A stretch of DNA of 64,000 bases from Symbiodinium microadriaticum (GCA_001939145.1 LSRX01000698.1:61684-125683); one strand, 5' to 3'. Numbered from the stretch's first letter, positions 1 to 12,667 are shown. The notes: generated by a model from the sequence alone, not told the origin. Numbers and translations: made by a program.

Positions 1-26
1 GCGGATCCCGACGGAGGATTGAATAC

Positions 27-480
27 ATGCTGGACTATCTGGGTTTCCCGCATGGGGAAACAGAAGTCGGCAAGTTTATCGGCACGGTGGACAGAGATCC
101 AGACGGGAAGACCGCCCACCAACAAGCTTTTGCGAGTGTGGAATGCATACAGATGTATGCACATGTGCAACTGAAGAGACCACAGCACGCGAATAGGCAA
201 ACGTGCGAGTAGCGACAGACATGCGCTTAGGTATACCGTAGCTACAAGCACATGTGTAGACACACAGATGTGTGTCTATGTATGTATGTATGTATGTATG
301 TCCATTATGAGCGGACTGCTGTCCTTGCTGCATGAGCCTCCGCAGGATCACCCACCACGAGTTTCTTCACTGCGTGGGCCGCTTTGGTGGCTGCACCAAG
401 TTCCTGGAGCTCCGAAGGCAGCAGATCGCGGCCCGGGGCGCTGACCTCGAAATCTCGGAAGAGATGCGCAAGGCCAGGCC
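27..480 (+). CDS. EF-hand-like coding fragments, partial
   Basis: Two coding-like segments on the plus strand. The first, about 27-170, reads TEVGKFIGTVDRDPDGK and contains a D-x-D-x-D-G calcium-loop-like core, but has Gln rather than Glu at loop position 12. The second, about 325-480, reads HEFFHCVGRFGGC, then LRRQQIAARGADL. An acidic loop followed by a GRxGG segment and an Arg-rich helix is what I would expect of dinoflagellate EF-hand proteins, but this is from memory. A CATACATGTATGT-type simple repeat (about 280-300) lies between them and would be intronic. The gene could be the 5' part of the DUF3626-like gene that follows, or a separate truncated gene entering from outside the window. 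No start or stop codon can be assigned. Confidence 0.3.
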
Positions 481-671
481 AAGAAGCCCTTGACCAAGAT
501 GCCTTTAACGTGGCGTCTATCTATTTGTCTATCCCTCGACGTACCTAAATTCATCTATCTACCTATCTCATACACACTCGCACATAAAACCATCAAGAGA
601 GCAAACATGGATACTGATTTTAATGTTTGTGTATCCGCATGTCAATAGGGTGTTTTGCATTTATGTAGGGG

Positions 672-745
672 AATGTAGGTAGGTAGGTAGGCAGGTAGGT
701 ATGTAGGTAGGTAGGTAGATAGACAGATAGATAGGCAGGTATGTG
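672..745. repeat. GTAG/GATA tetranucleotide microsatellite
   Basis: Tandem GTAG/GTAT units grade into GATA units. Simple repeat with no coding signal. Confidence 0.85.
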
Positions 746-857
746 TATGCAAACCGTGCCCACTTGCTCAGAAAGAAAGAACGGCATGAAGAAAGACTGA
801 CATACCGACAGACAGAGGCAGATAGCAAGTAGGTGCTACAGTGGCTACAGGCTGCCC

Positions 858-1325
858 CCTAACCCCTAAACCCTAAACGCTGAACCCTAAACCCTAAACC
901 CTGAGCCCTAAACTCTAAACCCTTAACCCTGCCCTATGGAGCTCTCCTACCGCAGACATGCAGTCGGAAAAAAGGTGTCCCCCTAAACTCCTAAACCCAA
1001 GGCCCTAAACTCCTAATTCCTGAGCCCTTCTCTAAGAGAGGACGACCTCCGCTGCCAGCTCCTGGCTGCGGGCTTTCGCGAGGAGGAGCAGGCGAGCTCC
1101 TAGTCTTGTCCCCTTTTTTTGGGGTTTTAGGGGTTTTCGGGTTTTAGGGGGTTTTCGGGTTCTAGGGTTTAGGGTTTTGGGGTTTTGGGCTTTTAGGGGT
1201 TTAGGAGCTCTTATCCCCTTTTTTGGGGGTTTTAGGGGTTTTAGGGCTTTAGGGGTTTTAGGGTTCTCGGGGTTTGGGGTTTTGGGGTTTTAGGGTTTAG
1301 GGTTTAGGGTTTTGGGTTTTGGGGG
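858..1325. repeat. Telomere-like islands, CCCTAAA then TTTAGGG
   Basis: Between 858 and about 930 the sequence is imperfect CCCTAAA heptamers. A degraded second block lies at about 985-1026. From about 1118 to 1325 the opposite strand form appears as TTTTAGGG and TTTAGGG units. The two orientations flank about 100 bp that contain a coding-like segment (EDDLRCQLLAAGF, about 1037-1100). TTTAGGG is the telomere repeat reported for dinoflagellates and plants. Unique sequence on both sides makes these interstitial copies, not a chromosome end. Confidence 0.85.
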
Positions 1326-1632
1326 TCTTAAGGCAGGTTTGAAAGGGGGCTTTTGAGGGGTTTGGGGTCTGAGATGCTAGACTGCTAGACAGGGAAGTGC
1401 GTTTGGGGAAGGAAGACGAGTGCAGATGGATAGACAGGGCCGTTCTTGCATCTCCACTCATCTTCAGCTCCTGCACCCTGAAACCCATCAAGCAGATATC
1501 TGCTCGGATTACATGCCTGAAGCCTTCTTCCAGCAACCATGGAGTCTATGAGAGTCTCCATGCAGCAATCGGTCGAAGTCTTAATCTGGCGAGGCTCGAG
1601 GAGTTCGAGCTTTTGGAGGGACTCGTGGGCAA

Positions 1633-1668
1633 TCCTAAACCCTAAACCCTAAACCCTAAACCCTAAAC
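1633..1668. repeat. CCCTAAA telomere-like island
   Basis: Five nearly perfect CCCTAAA units sit directly after a short open segment. Interstitial. Confidence 0.9.
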
Positions 1669-1961
1669 ACCATTGAGAGACTGCGGAGGCCACCTGGAGG
1701 CCTCTCGTCAGCTTGGCGGACCTCGCAGCAGCGGCGCAGCTGCGGCCCTGTCAGCTCGACTCCCGCAGAAATCTCTTAAAAAGGGCTCTCACCGAAGGTA
1801 GCGGTCTTGCAACAATTATTTTATACTATATTATGTTATATATATATATATACACTATACTATATTATATGGTTTTATATATGATTATATGATATATGAT
1901 ATATATATATATATATATATATGATATCGTATGGTAATGTATTGTATACTGTCTGCTGCAG

Positions 1962-2177
1962 AAGTCGGGGGTTTGGGGTTCCTTGATTCCTGGAGCCAAG
2001 GAGGCGCTGCACCACGTCCGGAGCCTGGCCCGCGCGAACCACGAGCAAGCCCTGCCAGAGCTCACGGAGCGCTTCGAGAGCCTGGGCTTCCCCGTGCAGG
2101 ACCTATGGATGACCATGGCCTGGATCAGGCGCCAGTTATAAATATATATATATATAAGTATAAAAATAAATAAATAA

Positions 2178-2214
<37 letters not shown>

Positions 2215-2789
2215 CATACATACATACATACATACATACATACACACATTATCAAATAGAATACAATGCAATACAATACAATATACTATAATATAATATA
2301 GTGTAATATAATATGATATAAGATAACCTCATACAATACAGTGCAATGTAATATAATACAATAAAATATCATGATACAATATCGTATAATATCATATCAT
2401 ACAATGTAAGATAATATCAAACAATACAATGCAATATGATATAATATAATATCATATCATACAACATAAGATAAGATCATACCATACAATGTAAGATAAT
2501 ATATATTAAATTGTACAGTATAATAATAATAAATTACTATAATAGGTTATGATATCATAGTATAGAATAGAATAAAACCTTTACATAATACAGTCTAGTA
2601 CATTACCATACTATATCATATGATATAATATCATAGAATATATAATATATAGGATATCATAATATGATTTAATATGACATAATATAGTATAATATACTAT
2701 AATATTATAACATAATACAGTATAGTAGAATAGAATGGAATAGAATAGAGTAGAGTCGTATTTTTTTCCTATAATATAATATAATGTAT

Positions 2790-2821
<32 letters not shown>

Positions 2822-2847
2822 TGTATATATATATATATACATATTGA

Positions 2848-2889
<42 letters not shown>

Positions 2890-5192
2890 GATATTCATGT
2901 ACAGATATTTGTTTATATATTTCATGCAGTATCATATGACATGTGAAATATGGTTTGTGATGCAGGGATTTACTGCGCTTCAATGCATGACCACCATGCA
3001 GGGAGCTGGCACCGGTCATCCTCCACATAGACCTTGACAGCATCACGCCGTTTCTCAAGAAGGACACGCACTATCGAAACCAGTTCGAGAGCCTCGGATA
3101 CAAGTAAGAGAGTCAAGCTTTGCAAGCCAATCAACGACTTGCTCGTTCCCAGCAGCATGGTGTTCCTGCCAGCACTAGACTAAGGACCAAAAGCTCTCGT
3201 GGTTTGTTGAACCTGGAGGTCCGGACGAAGTGGGAGCGATCACTCTTCGGAGATGCTTACGAGAATGCAGAGCCCTTCCACCGACCCAAGCAACGAGTCT
3301 CCACCAGAGAATCCATGGGACAAGCATAGGCACCAGCTTGCAGGAGTGCTGGTAAGACATGTTTTCAAGAGAGCATACGTGGGAGTTTCTTTGGCCAAGG
3401 TATGGTGTGTTGAACGTTTGGAGCCTCTGCCGCAGACCTTAGAGATGCACATAGTGCTGTGTCATATGGGCACCGTCAGCTTTCGGGTAGACTCTCTGCT
3501 TGAAAGCGAAATTGATTCTCCGGCAAGGTCTGCCAAGAACCCAGAACGGACGAAATTGCTTACCCCCAAGCAGCCCTTCCGACTGGACTGCGATGACTTT
3601 GTCTCGCCAGTCCCGTTCCTTTTGCGGAGCTGGGGGACAAGGTAGCGCAAGCTCAAGGCATAGCGTTCCCATCATGGCGGGGATCTTCATGAACCTGCAC
3701 AGCAGGTGAGTCACATGTACACAAGTGCTTTTGAACCCCATACTTCTCTACATGATCGAGTTGGAAACGTGAAGCAGCTGGTAAATGCTTCTTTCTTAGG
3801 ATGGGCGTTTGAGATCCGAGGAACGATCCACAGGGAGTGTACGGCTGCCAGCAGTATGGCGATTCCTACCTCGTTCTGAAGGTGCGCTGTGATGGCTGGC
3901 ATGGGATAGCTCGCTGGCGCTTTTCAGGGAATCTCTGAGCTGCAGACACAAGGAAGACACGAGCATCTGCTCAGTGACTTCGGAAAGGGGGGGTAGATAT
4001 GGGGGAAGTAGGGAGCAGGCAGGGGAGAAGTGAAGGCCTCGGACAGGCCTCGGAAACTCTTAGCTTGCCTTGATTACGGAGGGTTTGCAGCAGAAAGTTG
4101 TGATTCCTGAAGGCTGCAGATGGTGGTAGTAGGTGCGCAGAAACAGAGGAGTGGGCCCCACGAGCATCCTGAAATCTGTGTGTCCGGGCTTCTGCCTGAC
4201 AGTCCCGCATCAGGATGTCCGCTTGCGCTGCACATTGGCGCCGCAGGCCTGGTGGCTTAGGCGATGAGTCTCCTGGTCCGTGCCACCGTGCAGTGGAAGA
4301 GACCTGCAGTGGTTGTGGGACTTTACGACTTGCGGCTTGCCAGCTCGAGCGTTTTTGCCGATATTGCCGGAAGCACCAACTCCAAGACTAGAAGTTCAAG
4401 GCACCCAGCATGCTGTGCAGGATTCCGGTGGCCTCCAGGCCCAGAGACTGGCGGTGCTGGACTTCTGCGCGCACTCCCTGCTGGAGAGGGGATTCGCTGA
4501 ACTTCTCATGTGCAAAGTTGGAGTCGCTGTGGTATGGATTTGGCGTCTTTCTGACGCCTGGAAAGAGACATGAGCACGTAGCCAAGCATAAAGCGGCGTG
4601 CCCTGAAGGAGTACAGTGACGACGAGTTGCGCGAAATGGTTTATTTGGCAAAGAATGGGCACGAGAAAGTCGGGGACTCGAAGGCAACCTGGATGCTTGG
4701 ATGCTTGCTGTAGCAATGTGCCATACGTAGCTGAACGAGAACGACACGTGGGAGCTTCTCGGGCCTTGTGGTACTAGCCAGGCGGTCTGCCAACAATGGG
4801 GCAAGTACAAGGAAGTGCAACTCCATGGTGAGATCGATCTTGCCAAGCGGCTTGGCGGAAAAAGTTGAGCTGGCGGGATACGGCAGGCTCTGACAGAGCC
4901 AGGCAGTGATTTGCCAAATGATCGGTGGTGCAGTCCAGGCATGTCGAGCGAATTGTCATCCATGGCCGACACAGGAGGCGTGAAAAGATATACCAGGCAC
5001 GCTATTGAGCAGGAAATCCAGCACAGCAGACTGGACATGATGTCTTCTCCCTGGCAGGATCTTGCGCAGACCAAGGGGTGGCAGATCTCATGGGTGGAGG
5101 ACATGGAGCAGGAGCTGGAGGTGGCAGATTTCCATCGAGTCCAATTAAATCAGCCGCAAGCAGCCTCCAAACTTAGCCGAAGAGTCTACTAG
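1962..5192 (+). CDS. DUF3626-like protein, multi-exon
   Basis: Function unknown; the fold resembles DUF3626-family proteins. Exons read in order: 1962-2134 (HHVRSLARANHEQALPEL ... LWMTMAWIR), 3002-3088 (APVILHIDLDSITPFLKKDT, YRNQFE), 3185-3289 (TKWERSLFGDAYENAEPFHR), 3658-3705 (GIFMNLHS), 3834-about 3890 (GVYGCQQYGDSYLVLK), 4421-4483 (DSGGLQAQRLAVLDFCAHSL), 4609-about 4690 (EYSDDELREMVYLAKNGHE), 4782-about 4850 (QQWGKYKEVQLHGEIDLAKR), 5059-5192 (QTKGWQISWVEDMEQELE, stop). The order of H-x-D/N-L, T-H-Y-R-N-Q-F-E, R-x-K-W-E-x-x-L-F, GVYxxxQYGxSYLVLK and K-x-V-Q-x-H-G-E matches what I remember of this family. Two introns start with GA (after 3088 and 4483) and one with GC (after 3289), all ending AG|G. 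The phase between the 3658 and 3834 exons does not resolve cleanly. The first exon may not be the true N-terminus. Confidence 0.62.
2140..2960. repeat. AT-rich and ACAT/AT repeat intron sequence
   Basis: (AT)n tracts, an ACAT microsatellite (about 2208-2245), ATAC/TATA-rich degenerate sequence, and another (AT)n tract at 2785-2888. It separates the first two recognised exons of the DUF3626-like gene and looks like intron. Frames rich in Tyr and Ile here are not genes. Confidence 0.75.
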
Positions 5193-5926
5193 TAGACAGC
5201 GGAAAGCCCGATGTTATGGAACACACGCTTTCAAAGACTGAGCAACCTGGCACGCTCGTTGCAACCAGTGTCAGGCGCGAGCAGAGGGTCCGGAGAAAAC
5301 CCGCGAAGAGCCGCTCGGAGTCGTTCCACGATTTTTAGGGTGTAGGGTTTAGAGCTCAGGGGTGCGGATATCAGCTCTTGCACGGCAGCCCAGCTCATTT
5401 CCAGGTTCGATGGCATTCTCGAGAGGATTGCCTCCGGAGATGAGCCGAGCCAAGCAGCGGACCAAGCAGCGGAGCAGGAGGCCGGACGCCGCACTTCTCT
5501 TCGCTGCGCTGGGAATTAGTGTGCTGCAGAGGCTGAGGCACCGGCACAGCTGAGCTGATCGGGGCGCAAAGTAGTCCAAATGCTTGCTGGAAGCTCTTAT
5601 CCTTCATGTGGAATAGGCTTTAAAGTGCAAGTTTCACTCAGAGAGATCCAACGCCCGCGAAGTGGGACGGTTTCAAACACCTTCTCGAATTGCAGGGTGC
5701 AGAACTTTGAGAGGAAGCATGTCTTGGATGTGTGGCAATTCATCCTGCAGCTACTAGTGCTGCTATGAGGGATGCCGCTGGCACCAGTGCCAGCCCCACC
5801 AGCACTACCCCTCCTGCAGCAACGATCATTGTGACCAGCTGGATCGCGACGACCAGAACCGCCCGACCGCCACAGCTATTACAGCCACCACAAGAGCACC
5901 GCCAGCAGCAGCAGCAGCAGCAGCGC
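5193..5926. other. Unassigned sequence 5' of the assembly gap
   Basis: No recognisable gene. A short TTTAGGG-like remnant lies near 5333-5352. An Ala/Thr/Pro-rich frame from 5732 runs into a CAG repeat (5901-5926) and then into the gap, so I do not call it. Confidence 0.5.
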
Positions 5927-6528
5927 NNNNNNNNNNNNNNNNNNNNNNNNNNNNNNNNNNNNNNNNNNNNNNNNNNNNNNNNNNNNNNNNNNNNNNNNNN
6001 NNNNNNNNNNNNNNNNNNNNNNNNNNNNNNNNNNNNNNNNNNNNNNNNNNNNNNNNNNNNNNNNNNNNNNNNNNNNNNNNNNNNNNNNNNNNNNNNNNNN
6101 NNNNNNNNNNNNNNNNNNNNNNNNNNNNNNNNNNNNNNNNNNNNNNNNNNNNNNNNNNNNNNNNNNNNNNNNNNNNNNNNNNNNNNNNNNNNNNNNNNNN
6201 NNNNNNNNNNNNNNNNNNNNNNNNNNNNNNNNNNNNNNNNNNNNNNNNNNNNNNNNNNNNNNNNNNNNNNNNNNNNNNNNNNNNNNNNNNNNNNNNNNNN
6301 NNNNNNNNNNNNNNNNNNNNNNNNNNNNNNNNNNNNNNNNNNNNNNNNNNNNNNNNNNNNNNNNNNNNNNNNNNNNNNNNNNNNNNNNNNNNNNNNNNNN
6401 NNNNNNNNNNNNNNNNNNNNNNNNNNNNNNNNNNNNNNNNNNNNNNNNNNNNNNNNNNNNNNNNNNNNNNNNNNNNNNNNNNNNNNNNNNNNNNNNNNNN
6501 NNNNNNNNNNNNNNNNNNNNNNNNNNNN
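5927..6528. other. Assembly gap, 602 N
   Basis: Run of N. The left flank is (CAG)n and the right flank is (AT)n, so the gap sits between two different simple repeats. Open frames crossing it are artefacts. Confidence 0.99.
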
Positions 6529-6577
<49 letters not shown>

Positions 6578-6622
6578 TGTATATGTATCTACTAGCATGT
6601 TATAGTACATAAGACCTGTTTA

Positions 6623-6863
6623 TAGTATATGATAGTACCAAATAGTATATGATAGTACCAAATAGTATATGATAGTACAAAATAGCATATGATAGTACAA
6701 GACAGTATATGATAGTACCAAATAGTATATGATAGTACAAAATACTATATGATAGTACAAAATACTATATGATAGTGCAAAATACTATATGATAGTACAA
6801 AATTCTATATGATAGTACAAAATACTGTATGATAGTACAAAATACTATATGATAGTGCAAAAC
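6623..6863. repeat. 20-bp minisatellite, about 12 copies
   Basis: Head-to-tail copies of a 20-bp unit of the form AGTATATGATAGTACAAAAT. Early copies end in ACCAAAT and later ones in ACAAAAT. A few substitutions separate neighbours. No coding content. Confidence 0.93.
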
Positions 6864-7065
6864 AGTAGATACTTCCGCGGACCTCCGGGCTTGACCGCGC
6901 CCGAGGCCGCAGCCAGTCCCCGATCTGACGCAGAAGCTCGAACTGGAGTTCCTGGTGCGCCTGGGGCAAGTGTAGGGTTTAGGGATGTTTAGGGTATAGG
7001 GGTTTAGGGTTTAGGGGGTTTCGGGTTTAGGGATTTAGGGGTTTAGGATTTAGGGTTTAGGGTTA
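6864..7065. repeat. Short coding-like segment followed by TTTAGGG island
   Basis: About 6905-6970 reads LTQKLELEFLVRLGQ and may be an exon fragment. From 6971 to 7065 the sequence is imperfect TTTAGGG/TTTTAGGG telomere-like repeat. Confidence 0.7.
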
Positions 7066-7362
7066 GCTCAAAGTGCCTTTTGAAACATCCTGGACCTGGT
7101 AATTGTCGGAACGGAGAAGAGTGCTGACATTTGTAGGCGACCAGAAGAGCAACGGACATGAGAAAGGTGGCAACAAGAAAGAGTTCAAAGCAGCAGTGGC
7201 AATGAAGCTGATTGTTGCCGTGGCCATGGTCATGCAGACCGGGAACCACAACAACCACAGCAATACTTGTAGTGTTCTGCAAAAGACTACTGTAGAACAA
7301 CAGCTCGTGTGTGTGTGCAAATGCTGTTGCTTGTATGGGTAGTAATGCCAGTGTAAGCGCTC

Positions 7363-7726
7363 ATGCTCACTGTTGCTTCTACTGCTGTGTTGCTATTGCT
7401 GCTCCTGTTGTTGCTGCTCGGCCACCACCACCACGACTACGACTACTGCTACGACCACTATCACCACACTAGAACCACAGCAACATCAGCAGGTGCTGCT
7501 ACTGGTGCTACCGCTACTGCTACTGCTGCTGCTACTGCTCCTGCTGCTGCTGCTGCTGCTGCTGCTCTTACTGCTGCTGCTACTGCTGCTGCTGCTGTTG
7601 CTGCAACTGTTACGCTGCTGTTGCTGCTACTACGACGACGACGACGACGACGACTACTACTACTACTACTACTACTAGCTACTGCTACTGCTACTGCTAC
7701 TGCTACTGCTACTGCTACTGCTACTG

Positions 7727-7780
<54 letters not shown>

Positions 7781-8140
7781 CTACTACTACTACTACGACG
7801 ACGACGACGACGACTACTACTACTACTACGACTACATCGTTTTGCTCTGCTGTTGTTGCTGCGGCTTCAGTACTGCTATTCGTGCTCCTACTGCTGCCGC
7901 TGTTTCTACTGCCGCGTCTACGGCTAGCGGCTAGTGCTGCTCCTACTCCTACACAGCTACGCCTGCTGCTACCACTGACAACAAGAAAAGAACGAGGAAA
8001 AGAACAAGGTCAACACCAACAGCTACCACAACTACAATTACAGCCACAACCGGAGCCTCGACAACGACGACGAGGAGAACAAGAACGCCAACCAGAGCAA
8101 CAACCATATCTACAACACAAGCCACAGCAACAGCAACAGC

Positions 8141-8174
<34 letters not shown>

Positions 8175-8316
8175 GTACGTTTCGCATTTTAAGCGTCATC
8201 AGCAGCACCAGCTTTCTCAGCATCAGCATCGTCATCACAGCAACAGCAGCTACGACGACAAGAAAAATGGTAGTAGTAACAACACAACAACAGACACAAA
8301 GGCCATGACGACCTAA
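7363..8316. repeat. CTG/CTA/ACG trinucleotide mosaic tract
   Basis: Blocks of CTG, CTA, ACTGCT and ACGACG units follow one another, then CAA/CAG-rich sequence. It stays open on both strands only because the units lack stop codons. The implied proteins are homopolymers of Leu, Thr, Ala, Gln, Val or Ser. I treat it as a repeat array, not a gene. Confidence 0.85.
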
Positions 8317-9009
8317 AGTGCCAATGCCGAGCATAGCCGTTTACCGGCAATAGCAACAGTAGCGACAGCCTCAGTATAGGAAGACTAGCATAGCTTGTTT
8401 GATCAGAGCCAACAGGATGAGTATCATCGGCACTGCTGTCACTGCCACGCTCACCTTCACCATCAACGCCATCACCGTCATTGCCGTCCTCGTCATCAGC
8501 ATGGTAGTAACACTAAGTGCAATAAACGCAGCCACAATACTGGCAGTACTAATGCTGGTCCAAATACACGCTTGCACTAACACCAGCACGAACACTAAGG
8601 CTTGCCAATACTAAAGGTCATGCCAACACTATCGCCACTACCAAAACTGTCACTTACACTTGCTATTGGTTTCAAGACTAGAGGCACTACTACAATGGCA
8701 AAGCTCGCGATCATCATCGTCATCATCGTCGTCATCGCAATCATCAACATTGTGTTAGTTATTGCCGTCATCAGCTAGAGTCTTATTTCAAATGGATGTA
8801 CCTGCAGGAGACGATCGAAAGCTCCTGGGCGACAGGCCAATCAGAGCACTGCCCTTGGAATTCGGAGATTTGTAGCATCTGTTTCGCGAAATCCACAAGG
8901 CATGCATTGTCCAGCTAATCGTACCTGCATTGCCTTTCAGCCTTGGCCAATGCTTTCCTGCAGTGCTTGCGGTTAAGAACATGGTGAGACTGAGCATGAT
9001 TGTTGCAGG
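8317..9009. other. Unassigned sequence with ATC/CATCAT stretches
   Basis: Contains degenerate CAC/ATC-rich stretches (about 8400-8560) and a GATCATCATCGTC-type repeat (8708-8765). From 8791 a short frame starts MDVPAGDDRKLLGDRPIRAL and stops after 28 codons. No recognised gene. Confidence 0.5.
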
Positions 9010-9097
9010 AGCCACTACTACAACAACAGCTACGATACTACTGCTACTACTGCTGCGACTACTGCTACTGCTAGTACTGCTACTACTACTGCTGCTG

Positions 9098-9130
<33 letters not shown>

Positions 9131-9217
9131 CTGCTGCTGCTGCTACTACTACTACTACTATTTCTGCTACTACTACTACTCCTGCTGCTGCTGCTACTAC
9201 TACTACTACTACTACTG

Positions 9218-9249
<32 letters not shown>

Positions 9250-9505
9250 GCTACTACTACTACTACTACTACTACTCCTGCTGCTGCTGCTGCTGCTACT
9301 ACTACTCCTACTGCTACTGCTACTGCTACTGCTACTGCCACTGCCACTGAAACTGCCACTGCTACTGCGACTGCTGCAGCTACTACTACTGCTGCTACTA
9401 CTCTAACACTACCACCACCACTACCACTACTTCTTCTTCTACTACCACTTCTCCTTCTTCCTCTACTGCTTCTACTACTCAACTACTGCTCCTCCTCCTC
9501 TTCCT
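9010..9505. repeat. CTA/CTG trinucleotide mosaic tract
   Basis: Nearly pure ACT/GCT triplets over about 0.5 kb, with short CTC interruptions. Same type as the 7363 and 12040 tracts. Confidence 0.9.
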
Positions 9506-11994
9506 CCTACTTTGAGGAAAGAGCTCTGGGGACAGTATGCCAAGCGAGCCGAGGCCGACTGATTGCATCTAGTCGATCAATGAAATCCCAGTTGTGGCTC
9601 TTATCGCAGGAGCTGCTGATCACCATGCCGCTGGATCGCATTCTGCGGGTGCTCAAGGCCTTCGTGCTCGCAAGATTTCGCGGGCTTCCCAGCTTGCAGA
9701 ATTCAGTTGAGAGTGCAGCGGTCAGTGATGCCAACCAGGAGTCCAGGAAGCCCATTCCTGAATGCGAACTGAGGTAGCGCGGACTTGTTGAATCGAATAG
9801 GCTCTGAGCTCGCCAGGGAGGCCAGGTGGAAGCTGCCCCATCCACAGTCGGGTTTTAAAGGGCCGAGAGCATGGTCAGGTGAAAAGTGCCTCCTCGACAC
9901 GGCTTTGCCAAGTCTTTCACTGGTCTCTTGGAGTGCAAGCGCAGACCTGCAGATGTCAACTTGCAGGGCGAAAGCTTCGGACGGTAGCTTGCAGATTGAG
10001 AACTGATCCATCCCTCCACGGCCGTGGCGAACCAAAGGATCGCAAGGGCGGGGCTACGAGATCAATCGTTGATGTGCCTCATGGGCAACGAGGCCGGACA
10101 TGCCAGATATGAGTGAACTGAGTGAAGGCTCATAACGTCAAGCCTGGAAATTGTGGCGAGGCACTGTTCCGCCTGTCAGATGACTTCGTCCTGGACATGT
10201 ATGTCGAAGTGATGAACGTGCATGCTAGGCTTGGTCTTGAGACAAACTGGAAGCGACGTTTGTCTCTGGACCTTTGAGGCTTGACGTTCGCAATCCAAGA
10301 CTGGTTGGTGCAGCTTGGCCGTTCTGGGTCAGACCAAACGCTCGTGAGTCAAGGAGTTTTGATCCGTCTCAGGCAATTCTGCGGGAAATGGCTCCCTTCT
10401 TTAGAGAGCTGAGTGGCAGTCTCGGGAGGCATGTTCTTTTGCCGCGTGCCGCGTCAAAGCCGCCTCTGAGGCAAAGATCAGTGCACGGCTGTGATCCCGC
10501 TGACAGTGATGTCCGTCTTCTCCGACGAGGCTAAGGCCTCACCCGGAGAAGGGCCCAAAGTGAGTTGGTCGGTGGACTAGGCTCGTGTGGCATACCTCTC
10601 GCGATGTGCCGAGCTCAACATGGGGCTACCAGCAGGCAACTCAGGAAAGAAACCTCTCTGCCTCGCACCCTGCTCGCATCTGCCGGTCGCACTACAATAG
10701 ATTTGCCAGGTTCGTATGACGAAGCCAGATGTTCTCAGACAGTCACAGCCATAGAATGCCTTTGTAACTCTGACGAGCCTTTCCCGATTTTGCAGAGACC
10801 CTCCGAGGTTTCGGTTGTTGGAGGATTGCCTTCGCTTGGATTATCATCCGACGGTGCACCTCTCAAAGCCGTGGGGATCCCGCTGGGAGCCACTGGAAAG
10901 AGACCGGGAAGCCACTTTGAAGGTGCTGCCGGCCCAAGTCCAGCTCTGGCTGCAAAACCTGAAGGCAGAGAGCGAGGCGAGCCGATCTCACCTCCTTGGT
11001 TTTCGTATGTTCTCGTTTGGAGGTTCCGTAGAGCTGAGGCCCATGATGCAATTGTCCCAACGCCTTTGTCGGATGTGGAGCAGGCGATGGGCTCGGCCCC
11101 GTGGCCAGGTTTCGGACGTAGGAGTGTGCGAAACTTGAATGGAGGACATCTTGCGGGTCCTTGAGCAGGAGCTTGATGTGGTGACTTGGCCGCTCTGGCA
11201 ATCCGCCTCGAGGGTTTTGGCAGTTCGTTGCCATGAGACCCGTTGAGGCCGTCACACCGATCTTGCAGGTCGGCGGCTTCTCTTCAGGAAGTCCTGATTG
11301 TGATATGCTGGAAGCCCTGCTAGGACTCCGTGCTGACTCTCCACCTGGTCTTGGGCAAGACGGTTCTGCAGGTCATGGATGCCTACGATGACTATTATGC
11401 CGCTTGCTCAGGGAGTGCTTTGAGCCCTTTCTTTGATCTTTGCAGCTGCTGCCTGATGCTCCGAAGGTTACACCCGCCATGGGGGGACAGCGCCTCGTGC
11501 GCGCAGCCTGGCCCTCAGATGTTGCTGCCAGCTGGGGCAACGCTGACAGACTAAGAAGGCCTGCATACGAGCACGTTGCGAGGAGACGAAGCTGCTGCAG
11601 CGTCTGATTTGGCGCCGGGGCTGGAGACTTCTGACCCTCGACGCTGAGGAGTCCGGGTCCAAGGTGTTTAGGTGCCAGTGCTACGGTCCGATGTTTACCG
11701 CGCCAGCCTGTAGCACCGCTTGCGTCGCTGGAATGACGCAGACTTGCAGCGGGCTGGCAAGGTGGAAGAAACTCACGGACGACATCTACAAGAAGGACCC
11801 GGCCCATTGCCCCCGCTCGACGGCGGAGCTTCCTCCGGGATGCCTGTCGGAAGGTAGAATGGAAAACCATCCAAGAACTGCTTTCAACAGTCAGAGGGAC
11901 TTGGGAGCTTCGCGTGTGCTCTGGCAGGACCTGCTGGAAGAGCTCTTGATCCACGGACAGCACGACTCCAAGCATGCCAGGTATTTCTGGTAAT
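9506..11994. other. No recognised gene; scattered coding-like segments
   Basis: Balanced base composition without simple repeats. Segments such as 9580-9690 (ELLITMPLDRILRVLKAFVL) and 11550-11660 (KLLQRLIWRRGW) look like possible exons of an unknown plus-strand gene. Frames are short and share no motif I recognise. No start, stop or exon chain could be built. Confidence 0.4.
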
Positions 11995-12039
11995 ATATAT
12001 ATATATACATGTCTACCTACAAGTACACAACAGGTCTGA

Positions 12040-12431
12040 ATGGAGCTGCTACTACTAGAGCTCCTGCATCCACTGCTGGACCCATGCCATTTCTACTCCT
12101 GCTCCGCCTCCTTCTTCTCCTACTGATGCTGCTGCTACTACGACTACTGCGACGACGACTACTACTACTCCTACTACTCCTACTACTACTGCAACTACTG
12201 CAATTACAACAGCAACAACAACAACAACTACAACTACAACTACAGCTACAGCTACGGCTACAGCTACAGCTACAGCTACAGCTACAGCTACAGCTACAGC
12301 TACAGCTACAGCTACAGCTACAGCTACAGCTACACTACAGCTACAGCTACAGCTACAGCTACACTACAGCTACAGCTACAGCTACAACAACAACAACAAC
12401 TACAACTACAACTACGGCTACAACAACAACA

Positions 12432-12475
<44 letters not shown>

Positions 12476-12477
12476 CA

Positions 12478-12521
<44 letters not shown>

Positions 12522-12561
12522 ACTACTATTATTATTACTACTACTACTCCTCCTCCTCCTG

Positions 12562-12596
<35 letters not shown>

Positions 12597-12633
12597 ACTA
12601 CCGCTACATGACGCTGCGACCACCGTCACTGCC

Positions 12634-12667
<34 letters not shown>

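Noticed and set aside
858-1325. True chromosome end
   Set aside because: The repeats are imperfect, occur in both orientations and have unique sequence on both sides.
5732-6610. Long frames on both strands around 5.7-6.6 kb
   Set aside because: They run through 602 N and (AT)n; only the gap makes them long.
7363-8316. 317-codon plus frame and similar frames at 8930-9406, 12009-12611 and 12330-12926
   Set aside because: They consist of triplet repeats lacking stops and are open on both strands; the products would be amino-acid homopolymers.
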